From the NCBI GenBank assembly GCA_937907025.1, contig CALESJ010000035.1:66275-130274 (forward strand): a DNA stretch of 64,000 bases, written 5' to 3'. The stretch is from an uncultured Faecalibacterium sp. (GTDB taxonomy: Bacteria > Bacillota > Clostridia > Oscillospirales > Ruminococcaceae). Below, piece after piece: positions 1 through 9,584 of the stretch; position 1 is the stretch's first letter; each line of letters begins with the position of its first letter. The notes under the pieces were generated by a model. That model made no database searches and was not told where the DNA came from. It saw only the letters and a program-made list of their open reading frames with translations. Position numbers and translations under genes: made by a program.

Positions 1-2
1 AA

Positions 3-338
3 AAATGCGGCAAGCCCATGGTTATCAAGTCGGGCCGCTACGGCAAGTTCGTGGCCTGTTCAGGCTTCCCGGAATGCCGCAACGCCCACCCGCTGGTCAA
101 GGATACCGGCGGCCTGTGTCCGCTGTGCGGGGGCCACATGCTGCTGCGCAAGAGCGCCAAGGGCCGTGTGTACTACGGCTGCAGCAACTATCCCACCTGC
201 AACTTCATGACCTGGGACGAGCCCGTTACCGAGCGCTGCCCCCAGTGCAACAGCACCCTGTTCAAGCGCAAGGGACAGCTGATCTGCCTGAAGGAAGGCT
301 GCGGCTTTACCAAGGATGCCGCCCCCAAGAAGGAGTAA
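3..338 (+). CDS. topA: DNA topoisomerase I, C-terminal fragment (zinc-ribbon tail)
   Basis: This is the last 111 codons of a gene that enters from outside the window in frame 3. It holds three consecutive topoisomerase-type zinc ribbons: CGKPM paired with CSGFPEC, CPLCGGHML with CSNYPTC, and CPQCNSTLF with CLKEGC. In bacterial type IA topoisomerases these C-terminal ribbons bind single-stranded DNA behind the catalytic core, which relaxes negative supercoils. The catalytic domain is not visible. The stop codon sits one base before the trmFO start, and the last codons (AAGGAG) supply the trmFO ribosome site, so the genes are coupled. The topA-trmFO pairing is common in Firmicutes. An ATG at 18 is internal and not a real start. 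Confidence 0.93.
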   Translation, partial: KCGKPMVIKSGRYGKFVACSGFPECRNAHPLVKDTGGLCPLCGGHMLLRKSAKGRVYYGCSNYPTCNFMTWDEPVTERCPQCNSTLFKRKGQLICLKEGCGFTKDAAPKKE

Positions 339-339
339 T

Positions 340-1662
340 ATGCACAAGATTACGATATACGGCGCCGGCCTGGCCGGGTGCGAAGCTGCCCTCTGGCTGG
401 CGGAACACGGGGTGCAGGTGGACCTGTACGAGCAGAAACCGGTCCATTTTTCCCCGGCTCACAAAAGCGCAGGCTTTGCGGAGCTGGTCTGCTCCAATTC
501 CCTGAAAGCCGAGCGCCCGGACTCCGCCTCCGGCCTGCTGAAACTGGAGATGCGGGCCATGGGCAGCCATCTGCTGCCCGCCGCCGAGGTGGCCCGTGTG
601 GCTGCCGGCGGTGCCCTGGCCGTGGACCGGGACCGCTTCAGTGAGGAAGTCACCCGCCTGGTGGAAAGCTGCCCGGGCATCACGGTACACCGGCAGGAAG
701 TTACCGCCATCCCGGAGGATGAACCCGTGCTGGTGGCCACCGGCCCCCTCACCGAGGGCGCGCTGGCCGAGGCCGTGGCCGCTTTGTCCGGCGGACAGGA
801 ACTGAACTTCTACGATGCGGTGGCCCCCATCGTCACCGCCGAAAGCCTGGACTACAACAAGGTGTTTGCCGCTTCCCGGTACGGCCGGGGGGAGGCCGAC
901 TACCTGAATTGTCCCTTCAATAAAGCGGAATACGAGGCCTTCCACGCCGCCCTTATCAGCGCCGAGCGGGCTCCCCGCCACGACGCCGACAAGGACCTGA
1001 CCGTGTACGAGGGCTGCATGCCCATCGAGGTCATGGCCGCCCGGGGCGCCGATACCATCCGCTTCGGCCCCCTGCGCCCGGTGGGGCTCAAGGACCCCAA
1101 CACCGGCCACCGCCCCTGGGCCAACGTCCAGCTGCGGGCTGAGAATACCGCCGGTACCCTGTACAACCTGGTGGGATTCCAGACCAACCTGAAATGGGGC
1201 GAACAGCAGCGGGTGTTCCGCATGATCCCCGGCCTGGAAAACGCCGAGTTCGTGCGCTACGGTGTCATGCACCGCAATACCTTCCTCAATGCCCCCAAGG
1301 TCCTGGCTCCAGACCAGAGCCTGAAACAGCACCCCAACGTCTTCTTTGCCGGGCAGATCACCGGCTTTGAAGGCTACATGGAAAGCGCGGCCAGCGGCCT
1401 GCTGGCGGCGCGGTCGATTTTTGCCCGTCTGAACGGCAAACCGTACACCCCGCCTCCGGCGGCCACCATGTGCGGCTCCCTGATCGACTATCTGATGACC
1501 CCCAACAAGGACTTCCAGCCCATGGGCGCCAACATGGGCATCTTGCCCCGCACCGAGGAGATCAACTCCATCCGGGACAAGCGGGAACGCTATATGGCGC
1601 TTTCCAACGCCGCCCAGACCGCCATGGCCACCTGGGTGGCTGAACAGGAGGACGTGGAATGA
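340..1662 (+). CDS. trmFO: Methylenetetrahydrofolate--tRNA-(uracil-54-C5)-methyltransferase
   Basis: The protein has 440 residues, the usual family length. It begins with a Rossmann dinucleotide motif (GAGLAGCEAA) and contains the family sequences AELVCSNSLK, NCPFNK and the C-terminal FAGQITGFEGYMESAASG. The family uses FAD and methylenetetrahydrofolate to make m5U54 in the tRNA T-loop, a folate route typical of Firmicutes. The ATG at 340 is chosen because AAGGAG lies at 330-335; an in-frame start at 316 would overlap topA and adds eight residues unlike the family. The stop overlaps the plsX start as ATGA, suggesting co-translation. Confidence 0.96.
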   Translation: MHKITIYGAGLAGCEAALWLAEHGVQVDLYEQKPVHFSPAHKSAGFAELVCSNSLKAERPDSASGLLKLEMRAMGSHLLPAAEVARVAAGGALAVDRDRFSEEVTRLVESCPGITVHRQEVTAIPEDEPVLVATGPLTEGALAEAVAALSGGQELNFYDAVAPIVTAESLDYNKVFAASRYGRGEADYLNCPFNKAEYEAFHAALISAERAPRHDADKDLTVYEGCMPIEVMAARGADTIRFGPLRPVGLKDPNTGHRPWANVQLRAENTAGTLYNLVGFQTNLKWGEQQRVFRMIPGLENAEFVRYGVMHRNTFLNAPKVLAPDQSLKQHPNVFFAGQITGFEGYMESAASGLLAARSIFARLNGKPYTPPPAATMCGSLIDYLMTPNKDFQPMGANMGILPRTEEINSIRDKRERYMALSNAAQTAMATWVAEQEDVE

Positions 1663-2675
1663 AGATTCTTTTGGACGTGATGGGCGGCGACAACGCCCCC
1701 AACGCCGTTCTGCAGGGGGCGGCCGATGCCATGAAGGAGTTCGGCCAGGGCATGACCATCGCCCTGCTGGGCCAGGAGGAAGTCATCCGCCAGGCGGCTG
1801 CCGAGCTGAACATCGACCTCGCTCCCTTTGAGGTCATCAACTGCACCGAAGTGGTCACCATGGAGGACGACCCCGTCAAGGCCGCCCGCCACAAGCCGGA
1901 TTCCAGCCTGGTGAAGGGCCTGACCATGCTCAAGAACGGCGAGGGCGACGCTTTCGTTTCCGCCGGCTCCACTGGCGCACTGCATGTGGCTACCAGCCTC
2001 ATTGTGCGCACCGTCAAGGGGGTCAAGCGCCCGGCTCTGGCCACCCCCATGCCCGGCATCCAGCAGCATTACCTGCTGCTGGACTGCGGCGCCAACGCCG
2101 AATGCCGTGCTGACATGCTCAACGCCTTCGGCACCATGGGCAGCGTCTATGCCGAAAAGGTCATGGGCCGCAAGGACCCCAGCGTGGCCCTGGTCAACAA
2201 CGGTGCCGAGGACCACAAGGGCACCCCCATGTACCGGGAAGCCCACCAGAAGCTGAAAGCCAACCCCTCCATCCGGTTCGTGGGCAACATCGAGCCCCGC
2301 TACATCCCGGAAGGCAAGGTGGACGTGGTGGTCTGCGACGGTTTTGTGGGCAACGTGGTGCTCAAGCTCACCGAGGGCGTGGCCACCAGCCTGCTGGGCA
2401 TGCTCAAGCCCATCTTCCTGAAGAATCTGTTCACCAAGCTGGCCTATCTGACCATCAAGGACGGTCTGCGCGGCCTGAAAAACATGATGGACTCCGAGGA
2501 AGTGGGCGGCGCGCCCCTGCTGGGTGCCGCCAAGCCGGTCATCAAGGCCCACGGCTCCAGCAAGGCCCGGGGCATCAAGAATGCCATCCGCCAGGCCAAG
2601 ACCTGCGTGGAGAACGATCTGTGTGGCACCATGGAAAAGGCTCTGGCCGACACCATGGCCGCCGCCCAGGAATGA
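1659..2675 (+). CDS. plsX: Phosphate acyltransferase PlsX
   Basis: The 338-residue protein starts with the characteristic VMGGDNAP motif and has VSAGSTGAL, LDCGAN and the conserved CDGFVGNVVLK segment. PlsX converts acyl-ACP to acyl-phosphate, the donor for PlsY in phosphatidic acid synthesis, and acts at the inner face of the membrane. Its start overlaps trmFO by four bases. In many Firmicutes plsX is followed by acpP and then rnc; here rnc follows directly, so acyl carrier protein must be encoded elsewhere. Confidence 0.97.
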   Translation: MKILLDVMGGDNAPNAVLQGAADAMKEFGQGMTIALLGQEEVIRQAAAELNIDLAPFEVINCTEVVTMEDDPVKAARHKPDSSLVKGLTMLKNGEGDAFVSAGSTGALHVATSLIVRTVKGVKRPALATPMPGIQQHYLLLDCGANAECRADMLNAFGTMGSVYAEKVMGRKDPSVALVNNGAEDHKGTPMYREAHQKLKANPSIRFVGNIEPRYIPEGKVDVVVCDGFVGNVVLKLTEGVATSLLGMLKPIFLKNLFTKLAYLTIKDGLRGLKNMMDSEEVGGAPLLGAAKPVIKAHGSSKARGIKNAIRQAKTCVENDLCGTMEKALADTMAAAQE

Positions 2676-2693
2676 CGGAAAGGACGAATCCCT

Positions 2694-3365
2694 ATGCCGA
2701 ACCGCTCCTTTGAACAGCTGGAGCAGGTGCTCCACTATCATTTCAAGAACCCGGCACTGCTGCGCATTGCCATGACCCATACCAGTTTTGCCAACGAATC
2801 CAAGGTGCCCACCCGCCACAACGAACGCCTGGAATTCCTGGGCGACAGTGTGCTGTCGGTGGTGGTGGCGGACTATCTGTTCCACCATTCCTCCCGCCCC
2901 GAGGGCGAACTGACCCGCATGCGGGCGGCCCTCGTTTCGGAGGAAGCCCTCTTCCGCTTTGCCGCCGAGATCGACCTGGGCAGCTATCTGCGCCTGGGCC
3001 ACGGTGAGGAACTGGGCGGCGGCCGCACCCGCCCCAGCGTGGTGTCCGACGCTTTTGAGGCCCTCATCGCCGCGCTATATCTGGACGGCGGCATGGAAGT
3101 GGCCCGCAACTTCATTCTGCCCTTCATCACCGAGGGCAAGACCGCAGACCCCGACTACAAGACCAAGCTGCAGGAACTGGTGCAGGAAAAACCCGGCGCC
3201 GAACTGCGGTACACGGTGGTGGGCCAGTCCGGCCCCGACCACGATAAAACCTTTGAGGTGGAAGTCACCCTCAACGGCAAGACCCTGGCTACCGGCAAAG
3301 GCCGGAGCAAAAAGGCCGCGGAACAGCAGGCCGCCAAACAGGCCCTTGCCGAACTGAACCCCTGA
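2694..3365 (+). CDS. rnc: Ribonuclease III
   Basis: The protein has 223 residues. The RNase III signature NERLEFLGDSVL is at residues 43-54 and carries the metal-binding acidic residues; a second catalytic stretch (VSDAFEALIAALYLDGG) follows. A double-stranded RNA-binding domain occupies about 153-222 and ends in the typical KKAAEQQAAKQAL helix. The enzyme cleaves double-stranded RNA during rRNA and mRNA processing. It lies 18 bp after plsX and 22 bp before smc, the conserved rnc-smc-ftsY order of Firmicutes. Confidence 0.97.
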   Translation: MPNRSFEQLEQVLHYHFKNPALLRIAMTHTSFANESKVPTRHNERLEFLGDSVLSVVVADYLFHHSSRPEGELTRMRAALVSEEALFRFAAEIDLGSYLRLGHGEELGGGRTRPSVVSDAFEALIAALYLDGGMEVARNFILPFITEGKTADPDYKTKLQELVQEKPGAELRYTVVGQSGPDHDKTFEVEVTLNGKTLATGKGRSKKAAEQQAAKQALAELNP

Positions 3366-3387
3366 TTACGGAAAGGAACCCGCCTGC

Positions 3388-6300
3388 ATGCGCTTAAAAG
3401 AACTTGAGATCCAGGGCTTCAAGTCCTTCCCGGACCGCACCAAGGTCGCCATCGGCGCCGGTATCACCGGCGTGGTGGGCCCCAACGGTTCGGGCAAAAG
3501 CAATATCTCCGACGCCATCCGCTGGGTCATGGGCGAAACCAGCTCCAAGCAGCTGCGCGGCGCGGGCAAGATGGAGGACGTGATCTTCGGCGGCACCCAG
3601 ACCCGCGGGGCCATGGGCTATGCCGCCGTCAGCCTGACCATCGACAACGCCGACCACGGCCTGGCCATGGACGCGGATGAGGTCACCATCGGCCGCCGGT
3701 ATTACCGCAGCGGCGAAAGTGAATACACCATCAACGGACAGAACGTCCGTCTGAAAGATATCTACGAACTGTTACTGGATACCGGCCTGGGCCGGGACGG
3801 CTACGCCATCATCGGGCAGGGCCGTGTTGCCGAGATCGTGGGCGCCAAGAGCGCCGAACGCCGGGAAATCTTTGAGGAAGCCTCCGGCATCGCCCGGTTC
3901 CGCTACCGCAAGAACGAGGCCGAGCGCCGTCTGGCTGCCGCCGAGGGCAATCTGGAACGCCTGCGGGACATTCTGGGCGAACTGGAAGGCCGGGTCGGTC
4001 CCCTGAAGCGGGACAGCGAGAAGGCCCAGAAGTTCCTGGAATACTCCGAAACCCGCAAATCCCTGGAGGTCACCCTGTGGGTGGACTCCATCCGCCGCGC
4101 CCAGGACGCGGTGCGGGACCAGCAGCGCCGGTACGAGGCTGCCGAGTCCGACTACGCCCGCCTCTCCCGCCAGCTGGACGAATTCGACCAGAAGACCGAA
4201 GCCCTGCGGGAAGAAGCCCAGCAGCTCATGCTGCAGGTGGAGCAGGCCAACGCCGACATCCGCGCCCTGACCGAAGCCGGGGCGGGCAGCGACAGCAAAA
4301 TCGCCGTTCTGCGCAACGAGAACGAGCACGCCCAATCCCAGATCCAGGACGCCGAGGCCGAACTGGCCCGGGCCGGGGAGGGCGCCAAGGGCATCGAGGC
4401 CGAAACCAGGGAGCACCAGGACGCCATCGAAACCTTGCGTGCCCAGCTGGCTCAGGCGGACAAGACCATCTCCGACCTGCGTGCCCAGATGAACGCACTG
4501 GAACAGCAGGCTTTGCAGAGCGGCGAGCGCCGGGACGTGGTGGAAGCCGCCATTGCCCGCCTGCAGGACGCCGCCACCACCATGAAGGTGCGGGCTGCCT
4601 CCCTGACCTCTGCCGCCGAAGCCTCCCGTACCCAGCTGGACGGCCTGCGCAACCAGGCCGCGGCCGCTTCCGGCGCCGCCGACAAGCTGAACGCCGAGCG
4701 GGAAGTGGCGGCCCAGACCCTGCAGCAGGCCGAGGACAACGTCACCCGGTGTGATAACATCAAGGCCGGGCTCAAACTCAAACTGGAAAGCCGCCGCCGT
4801 CAGCAGGCCGAAGCCGCCGATGCCTTGCAGAAGGCCGACCGGGACCGCTCCAACACTGCCCAACGCATCCGCATTCTGGAAGATCTGGAACGGAACATGG
4901 ACGGCTACCAGCAGAGCGTCAAGACGGTCATGCGGGCTGCCTCGGCCAACCGGCTGCGGGGCATCATCGGCCCGGTGGCCGGCATCCTCACGGTGCGCAA
5001 GGGCTACGAAACCGCCATCGAAACAGCGCTGGGCTTCGCCTTGCAGAACATCGTGGTGGAGGACGAGCGCTGCGCCCGGTCTGCCATCGCCTTTCTGAAG
5101 GAGGAACGGGCCGGCCGTGCCACCTTCCTGCCCCTGGATACCGTCCAGGGCAACCGGTTCAACGGCCGCCTCACCGGCACCGCCGAAGTGGCCGCCGACC
5201 TGGTGGAAGCGGACGACCGTTACCGCCATATCCTTGATAACCTGCTGGGCCGCATCATCGTGGTGGAAGACCTGGCGGAAGCCTCTGCCGTGGCCAAAAA
5301 TCTGGGGTATCGCAACCGCATCGTGACCCTGGACGGCCAGGTCATCAACGCCGGCGGTTCCTTTACCGGCGGTTCCACCGCCCGCAGCGCGGGTGTGTTC
5401 AGCCGCAAGCAGGAACTGGAAGAACTGCGCACCAAGCTGAAAAAGCTGGAACTGCGCCGGGCGGATGCCGAGCGGGAAGCCAAAGCCCGCCAGGCAGAAG
5501 CCGATACCCTGGCTGCCGAGCTGGCCGGTGCCGAGAGCGAGAGCGTCAACGCCGCCTCCGCCCGGCTGAAAGCCAGCCTGGACCTGGAACGTCTGGACGC
5601 CGCCGTGCAGGAGGGCGTGGCCGCCGCCGAGCGCCGCAACACCCAGATCAAACAGCTGGAAGACCAGCTGAAGGAGAACGACACCGCACGCGCCCAGGCC
5701 GAAAACGGCGCTGCCGCCGCAGAAGCCGAACTGGAAAAATACAACGCCGAGCTGTCCGAGCTGGGTGAAAGCACCGGCGAGCTCAGCCGCCGCCGGGAAG
5801 CCCTGTCCGCCTCCCTCTCCGAAGCCCAGATGAACCGGCTCACCGGGGAGAAGGACATCGGCCTGCATGAGGCCGCTCTGGAAACCCTGCGGGGCCGCAC
5901 CGGGGAAGCCGAAGCCCGTGCCCGGGAACTGCAGGCCAGCATCGAGGCCGCCAAACAGACCATTGCGGCCAACGAGCTGCGGGTGGCCGAGATCGAACGC
6001 GCCCGCGCCGAAACCAAGGAAAAGATCGCCGCCGCCGAGGAAACCATCCGCACGGCCAACGCCGCCCGCCTGGAAAAGGAAGCCGCCGTCACCCGTATGG
6101 GCCAGGAGAACCGGGCCCTCACCGATGAGCGGGAGCGGATGAGCGGCGAGATGGCCCGCCTGGCCGAGCGCCGCACCGCTGCCGAAACCGAGCTGAACAC
6201 CACCGCGGCCAAGCTGTGGGACGAATACCAGCTCACCGAGGCGGAGGCCAAGGGCCTGTGCGTGGAATTCTCCAATGTCACCGACCTGCGCCGTCAGGTG

Positions 6301-6945
6301 TCCGAAGTCCGGGCCAAGATCCGGGCCCTGGGCAACGTGAACGTGGGCGCCATCGACGAATATAAAGAGGTCAAGGAACGGTACGATTTCCTCAAAGCCC
6401 AGGTGGGGGACGTGGAACGCTCCAAGTCCGAGCTGACCCGCATGATCGGGGAGCTGCGGGGCGAGATGGAGGAGATGTTCTCCAAGAGCTTCAAGGAGAT
6501 CAACCGCAACTTCGGCCATATCTTCCGGGAGTTGTTCGGCGGCGGTTCTGCCCGCCTGTATCTCTCGGACGAGAAGAACGTTCTGGAATCCGGCATCGAG
6601 ATCGAAGTTTCGCCCCCGGGCAAGGTCATCCGCAACCTGTCGGCCCTTTCGGGCGGCGAGCAGGCACTGGTGGCCATCTCCATCTACTTTGCCATTCTGG
6701 AAGTCAACCCCTCGCCCTTCTGCATCCTGGACGAGATCGAAGCCGCTCTGGACGATGTGAACGTCACCCGGTATGCCCAGTATCTGCGCCGCATGACCGA
6801 CAAGACCCAGTTCATCGTCATTACCCACCGCCGCGGCACCATGGAAGCCGCCGATGTCCTGTACGGCGTGACCATGCAGGAGGACGGTGTGTCCAAGCTG
6901 CTGCGCCTGGACCTGAACAACGTCAGCGCCGACCTGGTCAACTGA
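3388..6945 (+). CDS. smc: Chromosome segregation protein SMC
   Basis: The 1185-residue length is normal for bacterial SMC. Walker A (GPNGSGKS) is at residues 31-38. Two long Ala/Glu/Arg-rich coiled coils (about 170-510 and 670-1000) flank a hinge at about 520-660 beginning LRGIIGPVAGIL. The C-terminal head has the ABC signature LSGGEQ near 1087-1092 and Walker B FCILDEIEAALDD near 1110-1122. SMC dimers act with ScpAB to condense and resolve replicated chromosomes. It sits between rnc and ftsY. The GC-rich coiled-coil repeats create very long antisense open frames that are not genes. Confidence 0.98.
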   Translation: MRLKELEIQGFKSFPDRTKVAIGAGITGVVGPNGSGKSNISDAIRWVMGETSSKQLRGAGKMEDVIFGGTQTRGAMGYAAVSLTIDNADHGLAMDADEVTIGRRYYRSGESEYTINGQNVRLKDIYELLLDTGLGRDGYAIIGQGRVAEIVGAKSAERREIFEEASGIARFRYRKNEAERRLAAAEGNLERLRDILGELEGRVGPLKRDSEKAQKFLEYSETRKSLEVTLWVDSIRRAQDAVRDQQRRYEAAESDYARLSRQLDEFDQKTEALREEAQQLMLQVEQANADIRALTEAGAGSDSKIAVLRNENEHAQSQIQDAEAELARAGEGAKGIEAETREHQDAIETLRAQLAQADKTISDLRAQMNALEQQALQSGERRDVVEAAIARLQDAATTMKVRAASLTSAAEASRTQLDGLRNQAAAASGAADKLNAEREVAAQTLQQAEDNVTRCDNIKAGLKLKLESRRRQQAEAADALQKADRDRSNTAQRIRILEDLERNMDGYQQSVKTVMRAASANRLRGIIGPVAGILTVRKGYETAIETALGFALQNIVVEDERCARSAIAFLKEERAGRATFLPLDTVQGNRFNGRLTGTAEVAADLVEADDRYRHILDNLLGRIIVVEDLAEASAVAKNLGYRNRIVTLDGQVINAGGSFTGGSTARSAGVFSRKQELEELRTKLKKLELRRADAEREAKARQAEADTLAAELAGAESESVNAASARLKASLDLERLDAAVQEGVAAAERRNTQIKQLEDQLKENDTARAQAENGAAAAEAELEKYNAELSELGESTGELSRRREALSASLSEAQMNRLTGEKDIGLHEAALETLRGRTGEAEARARELQASIEAAKQTIAANELRVAEIERARAETKEKIAAAEETIRTANAARLEKEAAVTRMGQENRALTDERERMSGEMARLAERRTAAETELNTTAAKLWDEYQLTEAEAKGLCVEFSNVTDLRRQVSEVRAKIRALGNVNVGAIDEYKEVKERYDFLKAQVGDVERSKSELTRMIGELRGEMEEMFSKSFKEINRNFGHIFRELFGGGSARLYLSDEKNVLESGIEIEVSPPGKVIRNLSALSGGEQALVAISIYFAILEVNPSPFCILDEIEAALDDVNVTRYAQYLRRMTDKTQFIVITHRRGTMEAADVLYGVTMQEDGVSKLLRLDLNNVSADLVN

Positions 6946-6988
6946 CCGCGCCGGATTTTCCAATACATATCCCACGGAGGTGTGCCCT

Positions 6989-7936
6989 ATGGGCCTGTTT
7001 GACAGTTTTAGAAAGAAAAAGCTGCAGGACGGCCTGGAAAAGACCCGCACCGGCTTTTTCCAGTCCATCGTCAACACCCTGACCAATTCCCAGATCGACG
7101 ACGATCTGTACAATGACCTGGAAGAACAGCTCATTCTGGCCGATGTGGGCCCCACCACCGCCGTGCGGCTCGTGGATGAGCTGCGGGACGTGGTGGAGCG
7201 TGACCACCTGAAGACCGGTGAGCAGGCCCTGAAGGCCCTGCGGGAGATCATCCGGCTGGAAATCTCCCCCCATGACGAGATGGACCTGACCGGCCACCCG
7301 GCGGTGATTCTGGTCATCGGGGTCAACGGTGTGGGCAAGACCACCACCATCGCCAAGCTGGCTTACCTGTACAAGGACCTGGGCAAGCGGGTCATGCTGG
7401 CAGCGGGGGATACCTTCCGTGCCGCCGCCAGCGAGCAGCTGGAAACCTGGGCCCAGCGGGCGGATGTGCCCCTGGTCAAGGCCGGGGAGGGCGCCGACCC
7501 CGCCGCCGTCATCTTTGACGCGGTGCAGAGCGCCAACGCCAAGGGCTATGACATGGTCATTGCCGATACCGCCGGCCGTCTGCACAACAAGAAGGGCCTG
7601 ATGGACGAGCTGTCCAAGATCGCCCGCAGCGTCAAGAAGGCCAGCCCCGAAGCCAGCCTGGAAGTGCTGCTGGTGCTGGACGCCATCACCGGCCAGAACG
7701 CCATCAGCCAGGCCCAGGAATTCTGCCGGGCGGCGGGGGCCACCGGTGTGGTGCTCACCAAGCTGGACGGCACCCCCAAGGGCGGCTGCATCCTGGGCGT
7801 GCATGAAAAACTGGGCCTGCCCATCCGCTTTGTGGGCGTGGGTGAAAAGATCGACGACCTGATCTTCTTCTCCGCCACAGACTTCTCCGAGGCTCTGCTG
7901 CCCGAACTGCCCAAGAAAGAGGAGGAACAGGCATGA
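6989..7936 (+). CDS. ftsY: Signal recognition particle receptor FtsY
   Basis: The protein has 315 residues and lacks the acidic A domain of the E. coli protein, like other Gram-positive FtsY. It has the four-helix N domain and the G domain with P-loop GVNGVGKTTT (about 111-120), DTAGRLHNK (about 193) and TKLDGTPKGG (about 257). FtsY docks SRP-ribosome complexes at the membrane and hydrolyses GTP with Ffh. The ATG at 6989 is preferred over the GTG at 6980 because GGAGG at 6976-6980 gives 8-nt spacing to the ATG and overlaps the GTG. The stop overlaps rdgB. Confidence 0.97.
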   Translation: MGLFDSFRKKKLQDGLEKTRTGFFQSIVNTLTNSQIDDDLYNDLEEQLILADVGPTTAVRLVDELRDVVERDHLKTGEQALKALREIIRLEISPHDEMDLTGHPAVILVIGVNGVGKTTTIAKLAYLYKDLGKRVMLAAGDTFRAAASEQLETWAQRADVPLVKAGEGADPAAVIFDAVQSANAKGYDMVIADTAGRLHNKKGLMDELSKIARSVKKASPEASLEVLLVLDAITGQNAISQAQEFCRAAGATGVVLTKLDGTPKGGCILGVHEKLGLPIRFVGVGEKIDDLIFFSATDFSEALLPELPKKEEEQA

Positions 7937-8565
7937 TCTTCTGCGCTGCCACCAACAACCAGGGCAAGCTCAAGGAGCTGCGCCGCATTCTGGAACGGGC
8001 CGGTCATACGGTGAAAAGCCTGCGGGAACTGGGCGTGGACCTGGACCCCGAGGAAACCGGCACCACTTTTGCCGAAAATGCGCATATCAAGGCGGAAGCC
8101 TTCTGCAAAGCCACCGGCCTTGCCACCGTGGCAGACGACTCCGGACTGTGCGTGGATGCCTTGAACGGGGCGCCCGGTGTGTACAGCGCCCGCTATGCGG
8201 GGGTCCACGGGGATGACGACGCCAACAACCAGAAACTGCTGACCGCCATGAAGGATGTCCCGGCGGACAAGCGGGCCGCCCGGTTCGTTTCCGCCGTTTG
8301 CCTCATGCTGCCCGATGGCCGGGAGCTGACGGTGGAAGGGGAGTGCCCCGGCACTGTGGCCTTCGGCCTGACCGGCACCAACGGTTTCGGGTATGACCCG
8401 CTGTTCGTGCCCGACTGCGTGGGCCTGCCCGACGGCACCACCGCCCCCAACACCGCCCGGCGGTCCTACGCCGAATTGGCGGACGGGGAAAAGGACGCCA
8501 TCAGCCACCGCGGCCGCGCCATGGAACGCCTGGAACAGGCGCTGCCTGCCTTTCTGGCCGAATAA
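7933..8565 (+). CDS. rdgB: XTP/dITP diphosphatase (HAM1/RdgB family)
   Basis: The 210-residue protein begins IFCAATNNQGKLKEL (the SxNxxK-type nucleotide-binding start) and has DDSGLCVDALNGAPGVYSARYAG and GFGYDPLF, all hallmarks of the Ham1 family. It hydrolyses ITP, XTP and their deoxy forms to monophosphates, keeping damaged purines out of DNA and RNA. It overlaps ftsY by four bases (ATGA) and lies 27 bp before the yhbY-type gene, so it is in the same transcription unit. Confidence 0.95.
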   Translation: MIFCAATNNQGKLKELRRILERAGHTVKSLRELGVDLDPEETGTTFAENAHIKAEAFCKATGLATVADDSGLCVDALNGAPGVYSARYAGVHGDDDANNQKLLTAMKDVPADKRAARFVSAVCLMLPDGRELTVEGECPGTVAFGLTGTNGFGYDPLFVPDCVGLPDGTTAPNTARRSYAELADGEKDAISHRGRAMERLEQALPAFLAE

Positions 8566-8592
8566 ACAACCAACACCGAAAGGATTTCTGAT

Positions 8593-8904
8593 ATGAAAAC
8601 TCTGACCAGCAAACAGCGTGCTGCCCTGCGCGGCGCCGCCAACGGCCTGGACCCCGTGTTCCAGGTGGGCAAAGGGGAGATCGGCCCCGCCATGATCGAG
8701 GCGGTGGGCAAGTGCCTGGCCGCCCGGGAACTCATCAAGCTCAAGGTCCTGGAAAACAGCGAGTATTCCGCCAAGGAAGCCGCCGAGATCCTGGCCGAAG
8801 CCACCGGCGCCCAGTGCGTGCAGGTCATCGGCCGCAAGTTCGTGCTCTTCCTGCAGAAGGACAAGGACTCCGACTTCACCGCTCTGCTGGCTGCGGCCCG
8901 CTGA
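8593..8904 (+). CDS. yhbY: YhbY/CRM-domain RNA-binding protein
   Basis: This 103-residue protein is one CRM (CRS1-YhbY) domain: LTSKQRAALRGAANGLDPVFQVGKG at the start, the ELIKLKVLEN strand and the C-terminal VIGRKFVLFL strand. The family binds pre-50S ribosomal particles and is linked to large-subunit assembly. Placement immediately before nadD, with yqeK and rsfS downstream, matches the Firmicutes cluster yqeH/yhbY-nadD-yqeK-rsfS. Its start follows AAAGGA at a normal distance. Confidence 0.93.
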   Translation: MKTLTSKQRAALRGAANGLDPVFQVGKGEIGPAMIEAVGKCLAARELIKLKVLENSEYSAKEAAEILAEATGAQCVQVIGRKFVLFLQKDKDSDFTALLAAAR

Positions 8905-8908
8905 ACCC

Positions 8909-9529
8909 ATGGAACCGGCGGGCAAGCTGCTTTTGTACGGCGGTACCTTTGACCCGCCGCACATGGGGCATATGAACAATCTGCGGGCCGTCATGGCGGC
9001 CGTTCATCCGGATCAGGTCCTGGTCATGCCGGCGGGCATTCCGCCCCACAAGGCAGCCAGCACCACCCCGGGCGAAGTGCGCCTGGCCATGTGCCGCTGT
9101 TTCACCGAAGTGGACCCCCGTGTGGAGGTCAGCCGGTGGGAGATCGACCAGCAGGGCCGCAGCTATACCGTGCATACCCTGCAGATGTTGCGGGATACTT
9201 ACCCGGGCGCCGCGCTGTACCTGGCCCTTGGCAGTGACATGCTGCTCAGCTTTACAAAGTGGCATCGCTGGCAGACCATTCTGGCCCTGGCCACGCTGGT
9301 GGTGCAGAGCCGCGCCGGGGGCGACAGCGCCGACCTGCACGCGGCCGCCGAGGCCCTGCGCCCTTACGGCGGCCGGGTGTTGTTTGCCGACGCCGTGCCG
9401 GTGCCCTGTGCCTCCAGCCAGATCCGCTCCGGCTCGCTGGATACCGACACCTTGCGCCGGGTCCTGCCCGAATCCGTACGCCGCATCATCCGGCAACAGA
9501 ACCTGTACGGTCTGGCCGACCGGGTGTAA
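8909..9529 (+). CDS. nadD: Nicotinate-nucleotide adenylyltransferase
   Basis: The 206-residue protein has the nucleotidyltransferase motif GGTFDPPHMGH at residues 11-21 and a C-terminal SSQIRSG motif, the second active-site element (ISSTxIR type). It adenylates nicotinate mononucleotide to deamido-NAD in NAD synthesis. The start lies only four bases after the yhbY stop and has no clear Shine-Dalgarno sequence, so translation is probably coupled to yhbY. Confidence 0.95.
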   Translation: MEPAGKLLLYGGTFDPPHMGHMNNLRAVMAAVHPDQVLVMPAGIPPHKAASTTPGEVRLAMCRCFTEVDPRVEVSRWEIDQQGRSYTVHTLQMLRDTYPGAALYLALGSDMLLSFTKWHRWQTILALATLVVQSRAGGDSADLHAAAEALRPYGGRVLFADAVPVPCASSQIRSGSLDTDTLRRVLPESVRRIIRQQNLYGLADRV

Positions 9530-9584
9530 AGCGGTGCGGCCTGCCTGCCGCAAACTGCTATTTTTTGACAAAAGGGGGATCCCC

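Noticed and set aside
3772..7356. Open frame of 1194 codons antisense to smc and ftsY
   Set aside because: It mirrors the GC-rich codon pattern of smc, has Gly/His/Gln-rich composition without known motifs, and no ribosome site. It is a shadow frame.
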